This document shows, piece by piece, positions 15,990 through 27,206 of a DNA stretch of 47,770 nt. The DNA lies in contig JAKALQ010000008.1 of NCBI GenBank assembly GCA_021824095.1, positions 1 through 47,770 on the forward strand. Direction: 5' to 3'. The notes beneath the pieces were generated by a model. The model worked only from the letters and a program-made list of their open reading frames with translations. It had not been told where the DNA came from and did not search any database. The position numbers were made by a program, and so were the translations under genes. Each line of letters starts with the position of its first letter. The first letter of the stretch is position 1. Source of the stretch: Actinomycetes bacterium. Its GTDB lineage: Bacteria; Actinomycetota; Actinomycetes; S36-B12; UBA5976.

Positions 15990-17975
15990 ATGAACCGTGG
16001 CAATGCTTGGGATATGCCGAATCCACTGGGACCGCAGCGCCGCCGTGTCACCGTCGTGAACCTCCTCCTCGTCCTCGTGCTGGTCGCCGCAGCCCTGTGG
16101 ACGTACCAGCGCGTGAACGGTGGCAACAGCAGCGCCAGCACTGCGGTGCGCACCACGACCGCACGACTGACAGACGTGACCGCGACCGTCTCCGCGACCG
16201 GCAGCGTCACCGACCCCAGCGAGGTGGGGGTGGACTTCGCAAGCAGCGGCACGCTCACCAGCATCCGGGTGAAGCTCGGCCAGCGGGTGCGCAAGGGCCA
16301 GGTACTCGCCACGATCGACCCGACCACCATGCGCAACGCCTACAACCAGCAGCGCGCCACCGTGTCATCGGCCTCAGCCAACATCGCCCAGGCCAAGGCT
16401 GGCGTGCAGCAGGCCCAGCTCTCGCTGACGCAGGCGCGCTACAACGCGACCCAGGCCACGGCAGCCACGAGCCCCACGAGTTCCGCCATGCTGCAGGCGC
16501 AGCAGACCCTGTGGCAGGCGCAGGTGGCCTTCAACAACGGCGTCCTCTCGGACACGCAGACGTCGCAGAACCTCGCGAGCCTCAAGCAGGCCTGGGACGA
16601 CGCCAGCGCGAAGGTGACGAGCCTGCAGTCAACGAACTCGGTGAACAGCCAGAAGTACGACCAGAGCGTCACCAACGCCTACACGACGTTGAACAACGAC
16701 TACACCGCCTACCAGCAGGCAGCGACGACGTACTCCAACTACGTGACCTCCAACAGCGCCTACCTTGATCAGACGAAGGGGTCGCAGGGCGTCTGCTCGC
16801 TCACGGTCTCCCCCGTCACCGACACGGCGACCGCGATCCTCAACACCTGCATCGCAGACCAGAACAAGTCGACACAGGCCTACACGGCGTGGACGAACGA
16901 CCAGACCACCTACAACATCGCAGTGGCGTCCCGCACCAACAGCCTCGCCGCTGATGCGAGTGCCGTGACCGCAGCCGTCAATGCAGCAGCCCAGGCCGCG
17001 CAGGCCTACCAGAACGCCATCGCAGCACAGCAGGCGAATGGCACCCTGAACACCCAGATCAACGCGCAGGCACTCAAGATCGCGCAAGCCAAGTACAACG
17101 ACACCGTCGCGTCGCTGCAGAACGCCCAGGTGCAGGCCGAGAACGCCGTCATCGCCGCGCAGAATGCGGTGAAGCAGGCGCAGAACAACGTCATCGCATC
17201 CCAGGCCTCGCTGCAGAACGCCAACGCGGCCCTCGCCGTCGCAGCAACGAACCTCGCGGACACGACCCTCACCGCGCCCGTCGCCGGTCGCGTCGCGAGC
17301 ATCAGCGGTTCCGTGGGCCAGACGGTGAGCAGTGGCAGCGGATCGTCGTCGATCGCCTCGAGCGCCTCCAGCGCGAGCAGTGGCACCGTGAGCGGGTTCA
17401 TCGTGCTCACGGGCGTGAGCGCCCTGCGGGTGCAGGCAAGCGTCACCGAGGGCGACGCCGGCAACGTGAAGATCGGCCAGCCTGCGACCTTCACCTTCGA
17501 CGCACTCAACGGCGCAACGACCACGGGCAAGGTCTCATGGGTCGACCTCGTGGGCACGACGAGCGGCGGCGTGACCTCCTATGGCGTCACACTCGACATG
17601 GACACCGTGCCAGCCGGCCTCAAGCCGGGCATGAGCGCCTCGGTCACCATCACGACGGCAAGCGCCACCAACGTGCTCGCGGTGCCGGCCACCTCTGTGA
17701 CGACGACCGGATCCCGCAGCACCGTCACCGTCGTCACCACCGACGCGAACGGCAAGCAGACACTCACCCGCACCAACGTCACCGTGGGCCTGAAGGGCGA
17801 CTCGATGACGGAGATCACCTCGGGCCTCAGCGCGGGCCAGGAGGTGGAGTTCGGTTCCACATCGTCGACGGGTGCGAACGGCTTCCCGACCGGTGGCATA
17901 CCCGGCGCTGGCGGCCTCGGTGGATTCGGTGGCGGCGGCAGCTTCGGGGCGCTGCGACGGGCGACCCAGGGATGA
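15990..17975 (+). CDS. MacA/HlyD-type adaptor protein with very long coiled-coil hairpin
   Basis: Membrane-fusion-type adaptor (661 aa), partner of the ABC transporter encoded next. One N-terminal transmembrane helix covers about residues 20-38. The first lipoyl half is [19 protein letters not shown], then an Ala/Gln/Asn-rich helical hairpin of about 300 residues follows, and the second lipoyl half is [21 protein letters not shown] beta-barrel/membrane-proximal domain and a Gly-rich C-terminal tail complete it. At 661 aa it is far longer than MacA (about 370). ATG 15990 is chosen for AAGG upstream; GTG 15954 and ATG 16014 are alternatives. The stop overlaps the ATPase start (ATGA). Confidence 0.85.
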   Translation: MNRGNAWDMPNPLGPQRRRVTVVNLLLVLVLVAAALWTYQRVNGGNSSASTAVRTTTARLTDVTATVSATGSVTDPSEVGVDFASSGTLTSIRVKLGQRVRKGQVLATIDPTTMRNAYNQQRATVSSASANIAQAKAGVQQAQLSLTQARYNATQATAATSPTSSAMLQAQQTLWQAQVAFNNGVLSDTQTSQNLASLKQAWDDASAKVTSLQSTNSVNSQKYDQSVTNAYTTLNNDYTAYQQAATTYSNYVTSNSAYLDQTKGSQGVCSLTVSPVTDTATAILNTCIADQNKSTQAYTAWTNDQTTYNIAVASRTNSLAADASAVTAAVNAAAQAAQAYQNAIAAQQANGTLNTQINAQALKIAQAKYNDTVASLQNAQVQAENAVIAAQNAVKQAQNNVIASQASLQNANAALAVAATNLADTTLTAPVAGRVASISGSVGQTVSSGSGSSSIASSASSASSGTVSGFIVLTGVSALRVQASVTEGDAGNVKIGQPATFTFDALNGATTTGKVSWVDLVGTTSGGVTSYGVTLDMDTVPAGLKPGMSASVTITTASATNVLAVPATSVTTTGSRSTVTVVTTDANGKQTLTRTNVTVGLKGDSMTEITSGLSAGQEVEFGSTSSTGANGFPTGGIPGAGGLGGFGGGGSFGALRRATQG

Positions 17976-18655
17976 GCACGATCCAGATCCGCGACCTGCG
18001 GAAGGTCTACGGCGAGGGTGAGGCCATCGTGCGCGCCCTCGATGGGGTCGACCTCGACATCGACAGTGGCGAGTACGTCGCCATCATGGGAGCCTCGGGA
18101 TCCGGCAAGTCGACACTCATGAACATCCTCGGCTGCCTGGACATCCCGACCGCTGGCACCTACGAACTCGACGGCATCGATGTGTCACGTCTGGGTGAGC
18201 GGGAACTGTCACTCGTGCGGCGCCATCGCGTCGGCTTCGTGTTCCAGTCGTTCAACCTCGTCGCCCGCACATCCGCCCTGGCCAACGTGGAACTCCCATT
18301 GGCGTACCAAGGAGTGAAGCGCCATGAGCGGCGTGAACGGGCACTCGCGGCGCTTGACGCCGTGGGGCTCGCCGACCGCGTGCACCATGAGCCGACACAA
18401 CTCTCCGGCGGGCAGCAGCAACGGGTTGCGATCGCGCGTGCCCTCGTCACGCATCCGTCGCTCATCCTCGCGGACGAACCCACGGGCGCCCTCGACTCTC
18501 GCTCAACCCACGAACTGCTCGACCTGTTCGAGCGGGTGCATGCAGGCGGCCGCACCGTCGTGCTCATCACCCACGAGGACGAGGTGGCCCAGCGGGCGCG
18601 ACGCGTCATCCGCATGCGCGACGGTCGCATCATCGACGATCGGAGGGCCGCGTGA
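17972..18655 (+). CDS. MacB/LolD-type ABC transporter ATP-binding protein
   Basis: ATPase subunit (227 aa) of a type VII (MacB/FtsX family) ABC system. Walker A is GASGSGKST at 40-48, the Q-loop region is VGFVFQSFNLVARTSAL, the signature is [15 protein letters not shown], Walker B is LILADEPTGALD and the switch His is in LITHED. Family members couple ATP hydrolysis to movement of outside-facing domains rather than classic transport. Coupled by 4-nt overlaps to the adaptor before it and the permease after it. Confidence 0.95.
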   Translation: MSTIQIRDLRKVYGEGEAIVRALDGVDLDIDSGEYVAIMGASGSGKSTLMNILGCLDIPTAGTYELDGIDVSRLGERELSLVRRHRVGFVFQSFNLVARTSALANVELPLAYQGVKRHERRERALAALDAVGLADRVHHEPTQLSGGQQQRVAIARALVTHPSLILADEPTGALDSRSTHELLDLFERVHAGGRTVVLITHEDEVAQRARRVIRMRDGRIIDDRRAA

Positions 18656-19872
18656 ACGCCATCGAGGTGCTGCGCATGGCAATGCGCGGACTCACGGCCA
18701 ATCGCATGCGGTCGGCCCTCACAACCCTCGGCATCCTCATCGGCGTCGCCGCGGTCATCCTGCTCGTGGCCTTCGGCAACGGCACGAGCATCCAGGTGCA
18801 GCAGAACATCAACAACCTCGGTACCAACTCGCTCACGATCCTGCAGGGTGGCCAGAGCTTCGGCCGCTTCTCGCGCGGTGCCGCATCGACCGCGAAGGAC
18901 CTCACGATCGCCGACACCGAGGCGCTCGTGAACCCGACGCTCGCACCGGACATCAAGCAGGTGGCACCCGTGGTGAACGCGTCCGCGACCTGCTCCTACC
19001 AGGGCAACACCTCCACCCCGAACAGCTTCGTCGGCACCTGGCCCTCCTACTTCGAGGTGACGAACTCCCCCGTCGCGTCGGGCACCTACTTCACCAACAG
19101 CGACGTGGTCGATGCGCGCCACACCGTGGTGATCGGTACCACGGTCGCCACCGCGCTGTTCGCCAACGCCTCGCCACTGGACAAGACCATCCGGTGCGGC
19201 GGCGTCCCCTTCACCGTCGTCGGGGTCATGAAGTCGAAGGGATCCAGCGGGTTCCAGGACGCTGACAGCATCGTCATCGCGCCCATCACCATCGTGCAGC
19301 GATCCATCTCGGGCTACGGGAGCCTGCGGCAGATCGTGGTGGAGGCGAAGAGCGCCGACGCCACCACCCCCGCCCAGGATGAGATCTACGCGATCCTCGA
19401 CCCGCGGCACAAGATCACGAGTGCCACCAATCGCGATTACCAGATCCTCAACCAGACGACCCTGCTCGCGGCGACATCCTCGACCACGAGCATCTTCACC
19501 ACGCTGCTGGCAGCGGTGGCGGCGATCTCGCTGCTCGTCGGTGGCATCGGCATCACGAACATCATGCTCGTGACCGTCACCGAACGGACGCGCGAGATCG
19601 GCATCCGCAAGGCCATCGGCGCACCGCGCGGTGCCATCCTCGCGCAGTTCCTCGTCGAGTCCGTGGTCCTCTCCACCCTTGGTGGCGCCCTGGGCGTGGC
19701 CGTCGGCATCATCGGCAGCCACTTCACCATCATGGGCGTCACCCCCGTGATCGTCCCCGGCTCCGTCGCGCTCGCCTTCGGCGTTTGCGTCGTCATCGGG
19801 CTCTTCTTCGGCGGCTACCCGGCGAGCCGCGCCGCATCCCTGCGACCGATTGAGGCACTGCGCTATGAGTGA
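18652..19872 (+). CDS. MacB/FtsX-family ABC transporter permease
   Basis: Permease (406 aa) with the MacB topology: an N-terminal transmembrane helix after a cytoplasmic amphipathic helix (LRMAMRGLTANRMRSALTTL, then ILIGVAAVILLVAFG), a large extracytoplasmic MacB-core domain (about residues 45-275), and three C-terminal helices beginning near LLAAVAAISLLVGGIGITN. ERTREIGIRKAIGAPRG is the conserved coupling segment. The GTG start overlaps the ATPase stop. Substrate unknown: family roles include drug or toxin efflux, lipoprotein handling and peptide stress response. Confidence 0.94.
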   Translation: MNAIEVLRMAMRGLTANRMRSALTTLGILIGVAAVILLVAFGNGTSIQVQQNINNLGTNSLTILQGGQSFGRFSRGAASTAKDLTIADTEALVNPTLAPDIKQVAPVVNASATCSYQGNTSTPNSFVGTWPSYFEVTNSPVASGTYFTNSDVVDARHTVVIGTTVATALFANASPLDKTIRCGGVPFTVVGVMKSKGSSGFQDADSIVIAPITIVQRSISGYGSLRQIVVEAKSADATTPAQDEIYAILDPRHKITSATNRDYQILNQTTLLAATSSTTSIFTTLLAAVAAISLLVGGIGITNIMLVTVTERTREIGIRKAIGAPRGAILAQFLVESVVLSTLGGALGVAVGIIGSHFTIMGVTPVIVPGSVALAFGVCVVIGLFFGGYPASRAASLRPIEALRYE

Positions 19873-20464
19873 CACCCCGAACGATCCCTTCGAGTGGGCG
19901 GGCGAGCCGACGGACGACCTCGCGGCGATGCTGCACCACGGCTCGTACCGCTGGAGCAACCGCCTCACCACAGTGCTCGCGGTGCTCCTCGTGTTCGTCG
20001 GTGGCGCGGCGGCCGGCACCTGGTACCAGCAATACACCGCGCAGAACTCGGCCTCCGCGGCCATCTCGCAGTTCGCGTCCTTGCGGTCGCAGTTCCAGGG
20101 CCTTCGCGGCGGCACAGGAGGCGCTGCGTCGTCCGGCGCTGGGGGTGGCGGGTTCTCCGGCTTCGGCGGCACCAGCGGTGGCGGTGCCGCTGCCGGGGGC
20201 GGATTCGGGGGCAGCGGCACGGGAGCCGCGACCGTGCAGGGCACGGTGATCCTCGTCGACGCACCCCACCACAAGGTCTACCTCAAGCTTGCCGACGGCA
20301 CGACCACCGCCGTGTCGACGAACAGCTTCACCAAGGCACTCGCCGCCACGACCCTCGACCTCACCACCCTGAAGACGGGCACCTCGGTGTCCGTTGACGG
20401 CACGACCGGCAGCGACGGCACCGTCGCCGCAACATCCATCACCCTGGAGACGAAGACGAAGTGA
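19865..20464 (+). CDS. Membrane-anchored DUF5666-like protein in the MacAB cassette
   Basis: Protein of 199 aa with a cytoplasmic N terminus (MSDTPNDPFEWAGEPTDDL), one transmembrane helix at about residues 39-57 (TVLAVLLVFVGGAAAGTWY), a flexible Gly/Ser/Ala-rich linker (about 80-125), and a C-terminal beta domain of about 75 residues. That domain (VQGTVILVDAPHHKVYLKLADG, in part, and SVDGTTGSDGTVAATSI) resembles DUF5666, an OB-like fold of unknown role. Its ATG overlaps the permease end by 8 nt and its end overlaps the lipoprotein start by 4 nt. I infer an external accessory subunit of the ABC system. Confidence 0.75.
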   Translation: MSDTPNDPFEWAGEPTDDLAAMLHHGSYRWSNRLTTVLAVLLVFVGGAAAGTWYQQYTAQNSASAAISQFASLRSQFQGLRGGTGGAASSGAGGGGFSGFGGTSGGGAAAGGGFGGSGTGAATVQGTVILVDAPHHKVYLKLADGTTTAVSTNSFTKALAATTLDLTTLKTGTSVSVDGTTGSDGTVAATSITLETKTK

Positions 20465-21120
20465 AGCGAACCCTCCTCATCGGCGCGGGCCTCGGCGCTG
20501 CCGCGCTCATCCTCTCCGCCTGCGGGGGCGCTGCCAGCGCTGCCACGGCGCCAGCTGCCGCATCGCCGTCCACCTCGACGGCCGCAACGACGACCCCGAC
20601 CCCCCTGGCCTCCGGGTCCGTCACCGGTCAGGGGGAGGGGAACCGCGGCGCAGCCTTCCAGGCCTTCCAGGCCTGCCTCACGCAGCATGGGGTGACCTCG
20701 ACACAGGGTCTCTTCGGCCGCCGCGACCAGCAGCCGGGAGGCACACCGCAGGCCCGTCCATCCATGGACGCGAAGACGCAGGCCGCCTTCACCGCCTGTC
20801 GCTCGCTGCTGCCGCAGGGCGGCTTCTTCCAGCGCAACAATGCCCAGTTCCAGGCCTTCCAGACCTGCATGTCCGATCACGGCGTGCCGCTGTCGCTGCC
20901 GACCCCCGGGGCACGGCCGTCGGCGGCCTCCGGCCAGGCGACGCCGGGTCGCCGCAGTGCCTTCGGACTCGACCTCACGAACGCGAAGACCAAGGCTGCC
21001 TACGACACCTGCAAGGTGCTGCTGCCGAACAACGGCAACTTCCGCGGTGGTGCGGATGACCAGCGGCCATCGGGATCGATCGCCGCAGTGCCGAGCCCAG
21101 GCGCCTCGACACAGGGCTGA
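20461..21120 (+). CDS. Lipoprotein with two repeated Cys-pair modules
   Basis: Predicted lipoprotein (219 aa). The signal peptide ends in a lipobox LSAC with Cys21. The mature part contains two copies of a module of the form FQAFQxC-(T/S)-x-HGV ... AxxxC-xxLLP: the first has C72 and C113, the second C136 and C184. Linkers are Pro/Ser/Gly-rich. Similar Cys-containing HGV/LLP modules occur in other actinobacterial secreted proteins, but I know no function. The GTG start overlaps the previous stop. It is the last gene of the five-gene cassette, so it is probably the surface component of the transporter. Confidence 0.78.
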   Translation: MKRTLLIGAGLGAAALILSACGGAASAATAPAAASPSTSTAATTTPTPLASGSVTGQGEGNRGAAFQAFQACLTQHGVTSTQGLFGRRDQQPGGTPQARPSMDAKTQAAFTACRSLLPQGGFFQRNNAQFQAFQTCMSDHGVPLSLPTPGARPSAASGQATPGRRSAFGLDLTNAKTKAAYDTCKVLLPNNGNFRGGADDQRPSGSIAAVPSPGASTQG

Positions 21121-21170
21121 GCGACAGTCAGCCTTGCGATCGCGATCGGCCGAGCACAGGCACGTTCGAA

Positions 21171-21210
21171 CAGCGGAGGGCCACACCAATGACGGTGTGG
21201 CCCTCCGCTG
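21171..21210. terminator. Bidirectional terminator between lipoprotein gene and ffh
   Basis: Perfect 17-bp inverted repeat (arms 21171-21187 and 21194-21210, loop 21188-21193) in the 93-nt gap between convergent genes. It can end both transcripts. No T-tract is present on either side. Confidence 0.8.
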
Positions 21211-21213
21211 GCG

Positions 21214-22722
21214 TCAGCGGCCAAGCAGGCGCTTGAAGCCGGCGGGCAGGTCGTCCGGCGTGAATGGCTTCTCGGGCACGGTGGGATCGACGTAGGTGCC
21301 ACCGGCCTCCTCGACGGCCCGACGAGCCGGGTTGCCGGAACGGCTCTTGGCCTTCTTCGGCGGCTGCGGCTTCGGCGGCCGTGGGGCCCCGGGCATGGGG
21401 CCCATCCCCGGCAGCCCACCACCCTTCGCAGCCTGCTTCATCAGCTTCTGCGCCTGCTCGAAGCGGTTCACGAGCGAGTTCACGGCCGTCACCGTGGTGC
21501 CAGAGCCGCGCGCGATGCGCGCGCGCCGGGAGGCATTGAGGATGCGAGGGTCTCGCCGCTCGGCCGGTGTCATCGAGTAGACGATGGCCGCCGTGCGATC
21601 GAGTTCACGCTCGTCGAGGTTGTCCAGCTGCTGCTTCATCTGGCCGGCACCCGGCAGCATGCCGAGCATCTTCGACATCGGCCCCATGGAGCGCAGCGCC
21701 TGCAGCTGCTCGACGAAGTCCTCGAGGGTGAAGTCGTCGCCGCTCTCCATCTTGCGGGTGAAGCGGTCGCGCTGCTCAGCATCGAAGGCGCGCTCGGCCT
21801 GCTCGATGAGCGTGAGCACGTCGCCCATGTCGAGGATGCGCGACGCCATGCGGTCGGGGTGGAACGGCTCGAAGTCCTCGAATCGCTCGCCCGTGGAGGC
21901 GAACAGGATCGGCTTGCCCGTGAGTTCGCGGATCGACAGCGCGGCACCACCGCGGGCATCGCCGTCGAGCTTCGTGAGCACGACGCCGTCGAAGCCCACA
22001 CCTGCGTCGAAGGCAGCAGCCGTGCGCACCGCGTCCTGGCCGATCATCGCGTCGACGACGAACAGCACCTCGTCGGGTGAGACGGCGTCACGGATGGCAC
22101 GCGCCTGCGCCATCAACTCCTCGTCGATGGCCAGGCGACCGGCCGTGTCGACGATGACGATGTCGTGCACGCGCTGCCGCGCATGCGCAATGGCGTCACG
22201 TGCCACCTGCACCGGATCGCCGACGCCGTTGCCGGGCTGGGGCGCGAACGTGGGCACACCCACGCGCTGCCCCACGACCGTGAGCTGGTCGACGGCGTTG
22301 GGGCGCTGCAGGTCGGCGGCGACGAGCAGCGGCGTGTGGCCCTGCCCCTTGAGGTGCAGCGCCAGCTTGCCGGCGAGCGTCGTCTTGCCGGCGCCCTGGA
22401 GGCCGACCAGCATGATGACGGTCGGCGGCTGCTTGGCGAGGGTGAGGCGACGGGAGTCGCCACCGAGGACCTCGACGAGCTCCTCATGCACGATCTTCAC
22501 GATCGTCTGCGCCGGGTTCAGCTGGCCCGTGAGGTCGGTCTCGGCCGCACGGGTGCGCACCCGATCGGTGAACGCGCGCACGGTGGGCAGCGCGACGTCG
22601 GCCTCGAGCAGCGCAGCACGGATCTCACGCACGACACGGTCGATGTCGGCCGGCGTGAGCCGACCGCGACCGCGCAGCGACTTGAATGCGTCGGAGAGAC
22701 GCTCGGACAGTTGACCGAACAT
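21214..22722 (-). CDS. ffh: Signal recognition particle protein Ffh
   Basis: SRP54 GTPase (502 aa) that binds signal sequences and 4.5S RNA and docks with FtsY. N domain about residues 1-85. G domain motifs are GLQGAGKTTLAGKLA, DLQRPNAVDQL, IVDTAGRLAIDEELM and TKLDGDARGGAAL. The Met-rich M domain includes MGPMSKMLGMLPGAGQM and the SRARIARGSG-type RNA-binding helix (SRRARIARGSGTTV). The C-terminal 75 residues are a Pro/Lys/Gly-rich extension. Start ATG 22722. It is the first Ffh/FtsY pair member; ftsY is also in this window. Confidence 0.97.
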   Translation of the reverse strand: MFGQLSERLSDAFKSLRGRGRLTPADIDRVVREIRAALLEADVALPTVRAFTDRVRTRAAETDLTGQLNPAQTIVKIVHEELVEVLGGDSRRLTLAKQPPTVIMLVGLQGAGKTTLAGKLALHLKGQGHTPLLVAADLQRPNAVDQLTVVGQRVGVPTFAPQPGNGVGDPVQVARDAIAHARQRVHDIVIVDTAGRLAIDEELMAQARAIRDAVSPDEVLFVVDAMIGQDAVRTAAAFDAGVGFDGVVLTKLDGDARGGAALSIRELTGKPILFASTGERFEDFEPFHPDRMASRILDMGDVLTLIEQAERAFDAEQRDRFTRKMESGDDFTLEDFVEQLQALRSMGPMSKMLGMLPGAGQMKQQLDNLDERELDRTAAIVYSMTPAERRDPRILNASRRARIARGSGTTVTAVNSLVNRFEQAQKLMKQAAKGGGLPGMGPMPGAPRPPKPQPPKKAKSRSGNPARRAVEEAGGTYVDPTVPEKPFTPDDLPAGFKRLLGR

Positions 22723-22749
22723 GTGCCTGCACCCCTCGGGAATCAGGGG

Positions 22750-25092
22750 TCAGCCTAGTTGCCCCTCGCCGACGCCCCTCCCGTCCACCGGGGCCTCGAG
22801 CACCGCGGTGACGGCGACGACGGCGTCCTCGCGGCGGTGCGGAGCGAGCCGAGTGCCGTCCGCATCCACGAGGTAGAGCACGTCGATGACCTCGGAGCCG
22901 AGCGTCGAGACCCGTGCATGGAGTACGGAGCAGGCACGGTCGGCCAGGGCCGCGGTCACCCGCCAGAGCAGGGCGGGCTCGTCGTGGGCGCGCACCTCAA
23001 GCACGTCGGCACGGTCGCTCGCCCCGTCGATGAAGCGGACGCGCGGTGGCGGCGGGGTGAAGCCGCGACGGCGGGGTCGGGTGGCACGTAGACGAGCGGC
23101 GGCCTCGTCGGCACCCTCATCGATGGCCCGACGCAGCTGTGTGCGGATGAGGTCGGGCGCGGGGGGCTCGCCGAACGCCGGGACCGCCTGCCAGACCTGC
23201 AGGGCACGACGACCGACGGTCTCGATGGTCGACGCACGCACATCGAGCCGCAGCACCGCCAGGGCTCCAGCGACGGTGGAGAGCAGGCCGACCCGATCCT
23301 CGGCGCCGATGGTGATCTCGATGCCATCGGCATCGACCGTGACGTCGACATCGGTGCCGGTGCCCGCAGCCAGTGCGGGGTGGCGCTGCACCAGGGCCGG
23401 CGCCTCCTGCAGTGACGCACCGGCCATCGCCGCGTGGACGCGCGCCACGAGGTCCTGCACGAGGCGGCCCTTCCACTCCGACCAGGCGGCAGGACCCGTG
23501 GCGAGCGAGTCGGCCACGGTCATGGCGTGGAGGATGTCGAGCGTCTCGGGGCTGCCCACCGCGTCCACGACCGCGCGCACGGTGGCGGGATCGTCCGGAT
23601 CACGACGGGTCGCCGCCTCGGCGAGGAGCAGGTGGTGGTGCACAAGGCGCTGCAGCAGGGCGACATCCGCAGGCGGGAAGCCGAGGCGGTACCCGATGTC
23701 CTGCATGAGGGTGGCGCCGATGCCGCTGTGATCGGGCCCGCGGCCCTTGCCGATGTCATGGAACAGCGCGGCGACGACGAGCAGGTCGGGACGCGAGACA
23801 TCACGCATGGCGGCGGCCGCATTCGCGGCGGCCTGCACCTGGTGACGGTCCACGGTGTACGTGTGGAGGGCGTTGCGCTGGGGCAGCGAGCGCACGGCCT
23901 CCCAGTGCGGCAGCAGGCGCGTGAGGCAGCCAGCGTTGTCGAGCGCCTCCCAGACGGGGATGGCGCGATCACCCGCGCCGAGCAGCGAGATGAGGGCGTC
24001 GCGCGCGGCACGAGGCCACGGCTGCGGGATGTCGATGCCGGCATTGGCGAAGCGCGCCACGGTCTCGGGGGCGATGAGCATGCCCGCCTGCGCGGCGGCT
24101 GCGGCAGTGCGCAGCATGAGGATGGGGTCGCGGTCGGGTCGAGCCTCGCGGGCGAGGAACACCTCACCCTGCTGCGCGATCACGCCATCAGCGAGGGGGA
24201 TGCGCTCGTCTGCGGCCGGTCGCATGCGCTGCAGCAGGGACCGTCGTCGCGTCAGGCGCGTCACCCGCTGCCAGGTGACGTCCGACGCGTAGGCGATGGC
24301 GCGACCGGCGTCGATCACCTCGCGCAGCAGCAGGTTGTCATCCGCGACACCGAGCAGGTCGGCAACGCGCGCCTGCTCCTGCATGGTGAGCCGCGAGGTC
24401 TGCCGTCCAGTGGCCTGCTGCAGGGCGTCGCGGACGTCGAGCAGGCGAGCCGCCGCCGCATCGACCTCGGCGTGCGCGTAGTCGGTGACCCAGCTGGCGG
24501 CGATGGCGCGCAGGATGGTCACGTCGCGCAGGCCACCGTACGACTCCTTGAGGTCTGGTTCGAGCAGGTGCGGCAGCTCGTGCTCGCGCGCGATGCGCGC
24601 CTGGACGTCCGCGTGCAGGGCCGTGAGTCGCTGCTGGGCCAGCGCCCGCCAGTCCGCGAGGATGCTCGACTTCACGGATGCGGCCAGCGCCTCGTCGCCG
24701 ACGACGCATCGCGCATCGAGCAGCCCCAACGTCACCTTGAGGTCCTCGGCCGCGAGGCGACGGGTCTCCGGGAGCGACCGCACGCTGTGGTCCAGGGCGA
24801 CGCCAGCGTCCCAGATCGGGTACCAGATGGCGTCGGCCACCTGGGACACGAGCGTCGCGTCGGATGCGTTCGGGTGCACGAGCAGCAGGTCGAGGTCGCT
24901 GCGTGGCGCGAGGTCGCCCCGGCCGTAGCCGCCGACGGCGATGAGACTGCCGCCGATGCGCTCGAGCCCGGCGTCCGCCGCCAGCTGGCGCACCCAGTCG
25001 TCCGTGGCGCGCACGAGGGCATCCCGGCGCGTCGGCGAGGGCGGGCCCTCCAGCGCCGCAGCACGACGTGCCAGCAGGTCGGCGGCCGTCAT
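22750..25092 (-). CDS. glnD: Bifunctional PII uridylyltransferase / uridylyl-removing enzyme
   Basis: GlnD (780 aa) senses glutamine and modifies PII proteins (uridylylation in proteobacteria, adenylylation in several actinobacteria). The nucleotidyltransferase motif is VGGYGRGDLAPRSDLDLLLV. A GlnD helical domain follows. The HD phosphohydrolase domain has HTYTVDRHQV and ALFHDIGKGRGPDHSG. Two C-terminal ACT domains are visible (ITIGAEDRVGLLSTVAGALA and VRAHDEPALLWRVTAALADR). It lies 2 nt after the PII gene, its expected target. It ends 27 nt before ffh. Confidence 0.96.
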   Translation of the reverse strand: MTAADLLARRAAALEGPPSPTRRDALVRATDDWVRQLAADAGLERIGGSLIAVGGYGRGDLAPRSDLDLLLVHPNASDATLVSQVADAIWYPIWDAGVALDHSVRSLPETRRLAAEDLKVTLGLLDARCVVGDEALAASVKSSILADWRALAQQRLTALHADVQARIAREHELPHLLEPDLKESYGGLRDVTILRAIAASWVTDYAHAEVDAAAARLLDVRDALQQATGRQTSRLTMQEQARVADLLGVADDNLLLREVIDAGRAIAYASDVTWQRVTRLTRRRSLLQRMRPAADERIPLADGVIAQQGEVFLAREARPDRDPILMLRTAAAAAQAGMLIAPETVARFANAGIDIPQPWPRAARDALISLLGAGDRAIPVWEALDNAGCLTRLLPHWEAVRSLPQRNALHTYTVDRHQVQAAANAAAAMRDVSRPDLLVVAALFHDIGKGRGPDHSGIGATLMQDIGYRLGFPPADVALLQRLVHHHLLLAEAATRRDPDDPATVRAVVDAVGSPETLDILHAMTVADSLATGPAAWSEWKGRLVQDLVARVHAAMAGASLQEAPALVQRHPALAAGTGTDVDVTVDADGIEITIGAEDRVGLLSTVAGALAVLRLDVRASTIETVGRRALQVWQAVPAFGEPPAPDLIRTQLRRAIDEGADEAAARLRATRPRRRGFTPPPPRVRFIDGASDRADVLEVRAHDEPALLWRVTAALADRACSVLHARVSTLGSEVIDVLYLVDADGTRLAPHRREDAVVAVTAVLEAPVDGRGVGEGQLG

Positions 25093-25094
25093 GG

Positions 25095-26749
<1,655 letters not shown>

Positions 26750-26864
26750 CGTCCACCCACTCTCGGTGCCCGAGGGTGGTCGATGCATGTTTCGGGATCC
26801 GCGCACGGACGTTTCCGGCAGATGACGGATAGCCGATGGAAGCGTCGCGTTCACGGTGTCGACG
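26750..26864 (-). promoter_or_regulatory. amtB copy 1 promoter with GlnR-like box
   Basis: In the gap before amtB copy 1, four 11-nt units occur in register on the minus strand at 26783-26826: GTCAT-n6, GAAAC-n6, GCGCG-n6, GAAAC-n6. The streptomycete GlnR consensus is gTnAC-n6-GaAAC-n6 repeated. The two GAAAC half-sites are exact and the other two are degraded. The box ends 34 nt before the start codon. Confidence 0.6.

Positions 26865-27206
<342 letters not shown>

Noticed and set aside
16014-16016. Alternative start of the adaptor protein at the third in-frame start
   Set aside because: No ribosome-binding site precedes it. ATG 15990 has AAGG at a good distance, and both keep the transmembrane helix.
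18160-20274. 704-codon minus-strand open frame
   Set aside because: Antisense to the ABC ATPase, permease and DUF5666-like genes, with low-complexity Pro/Asp/Gly composition.
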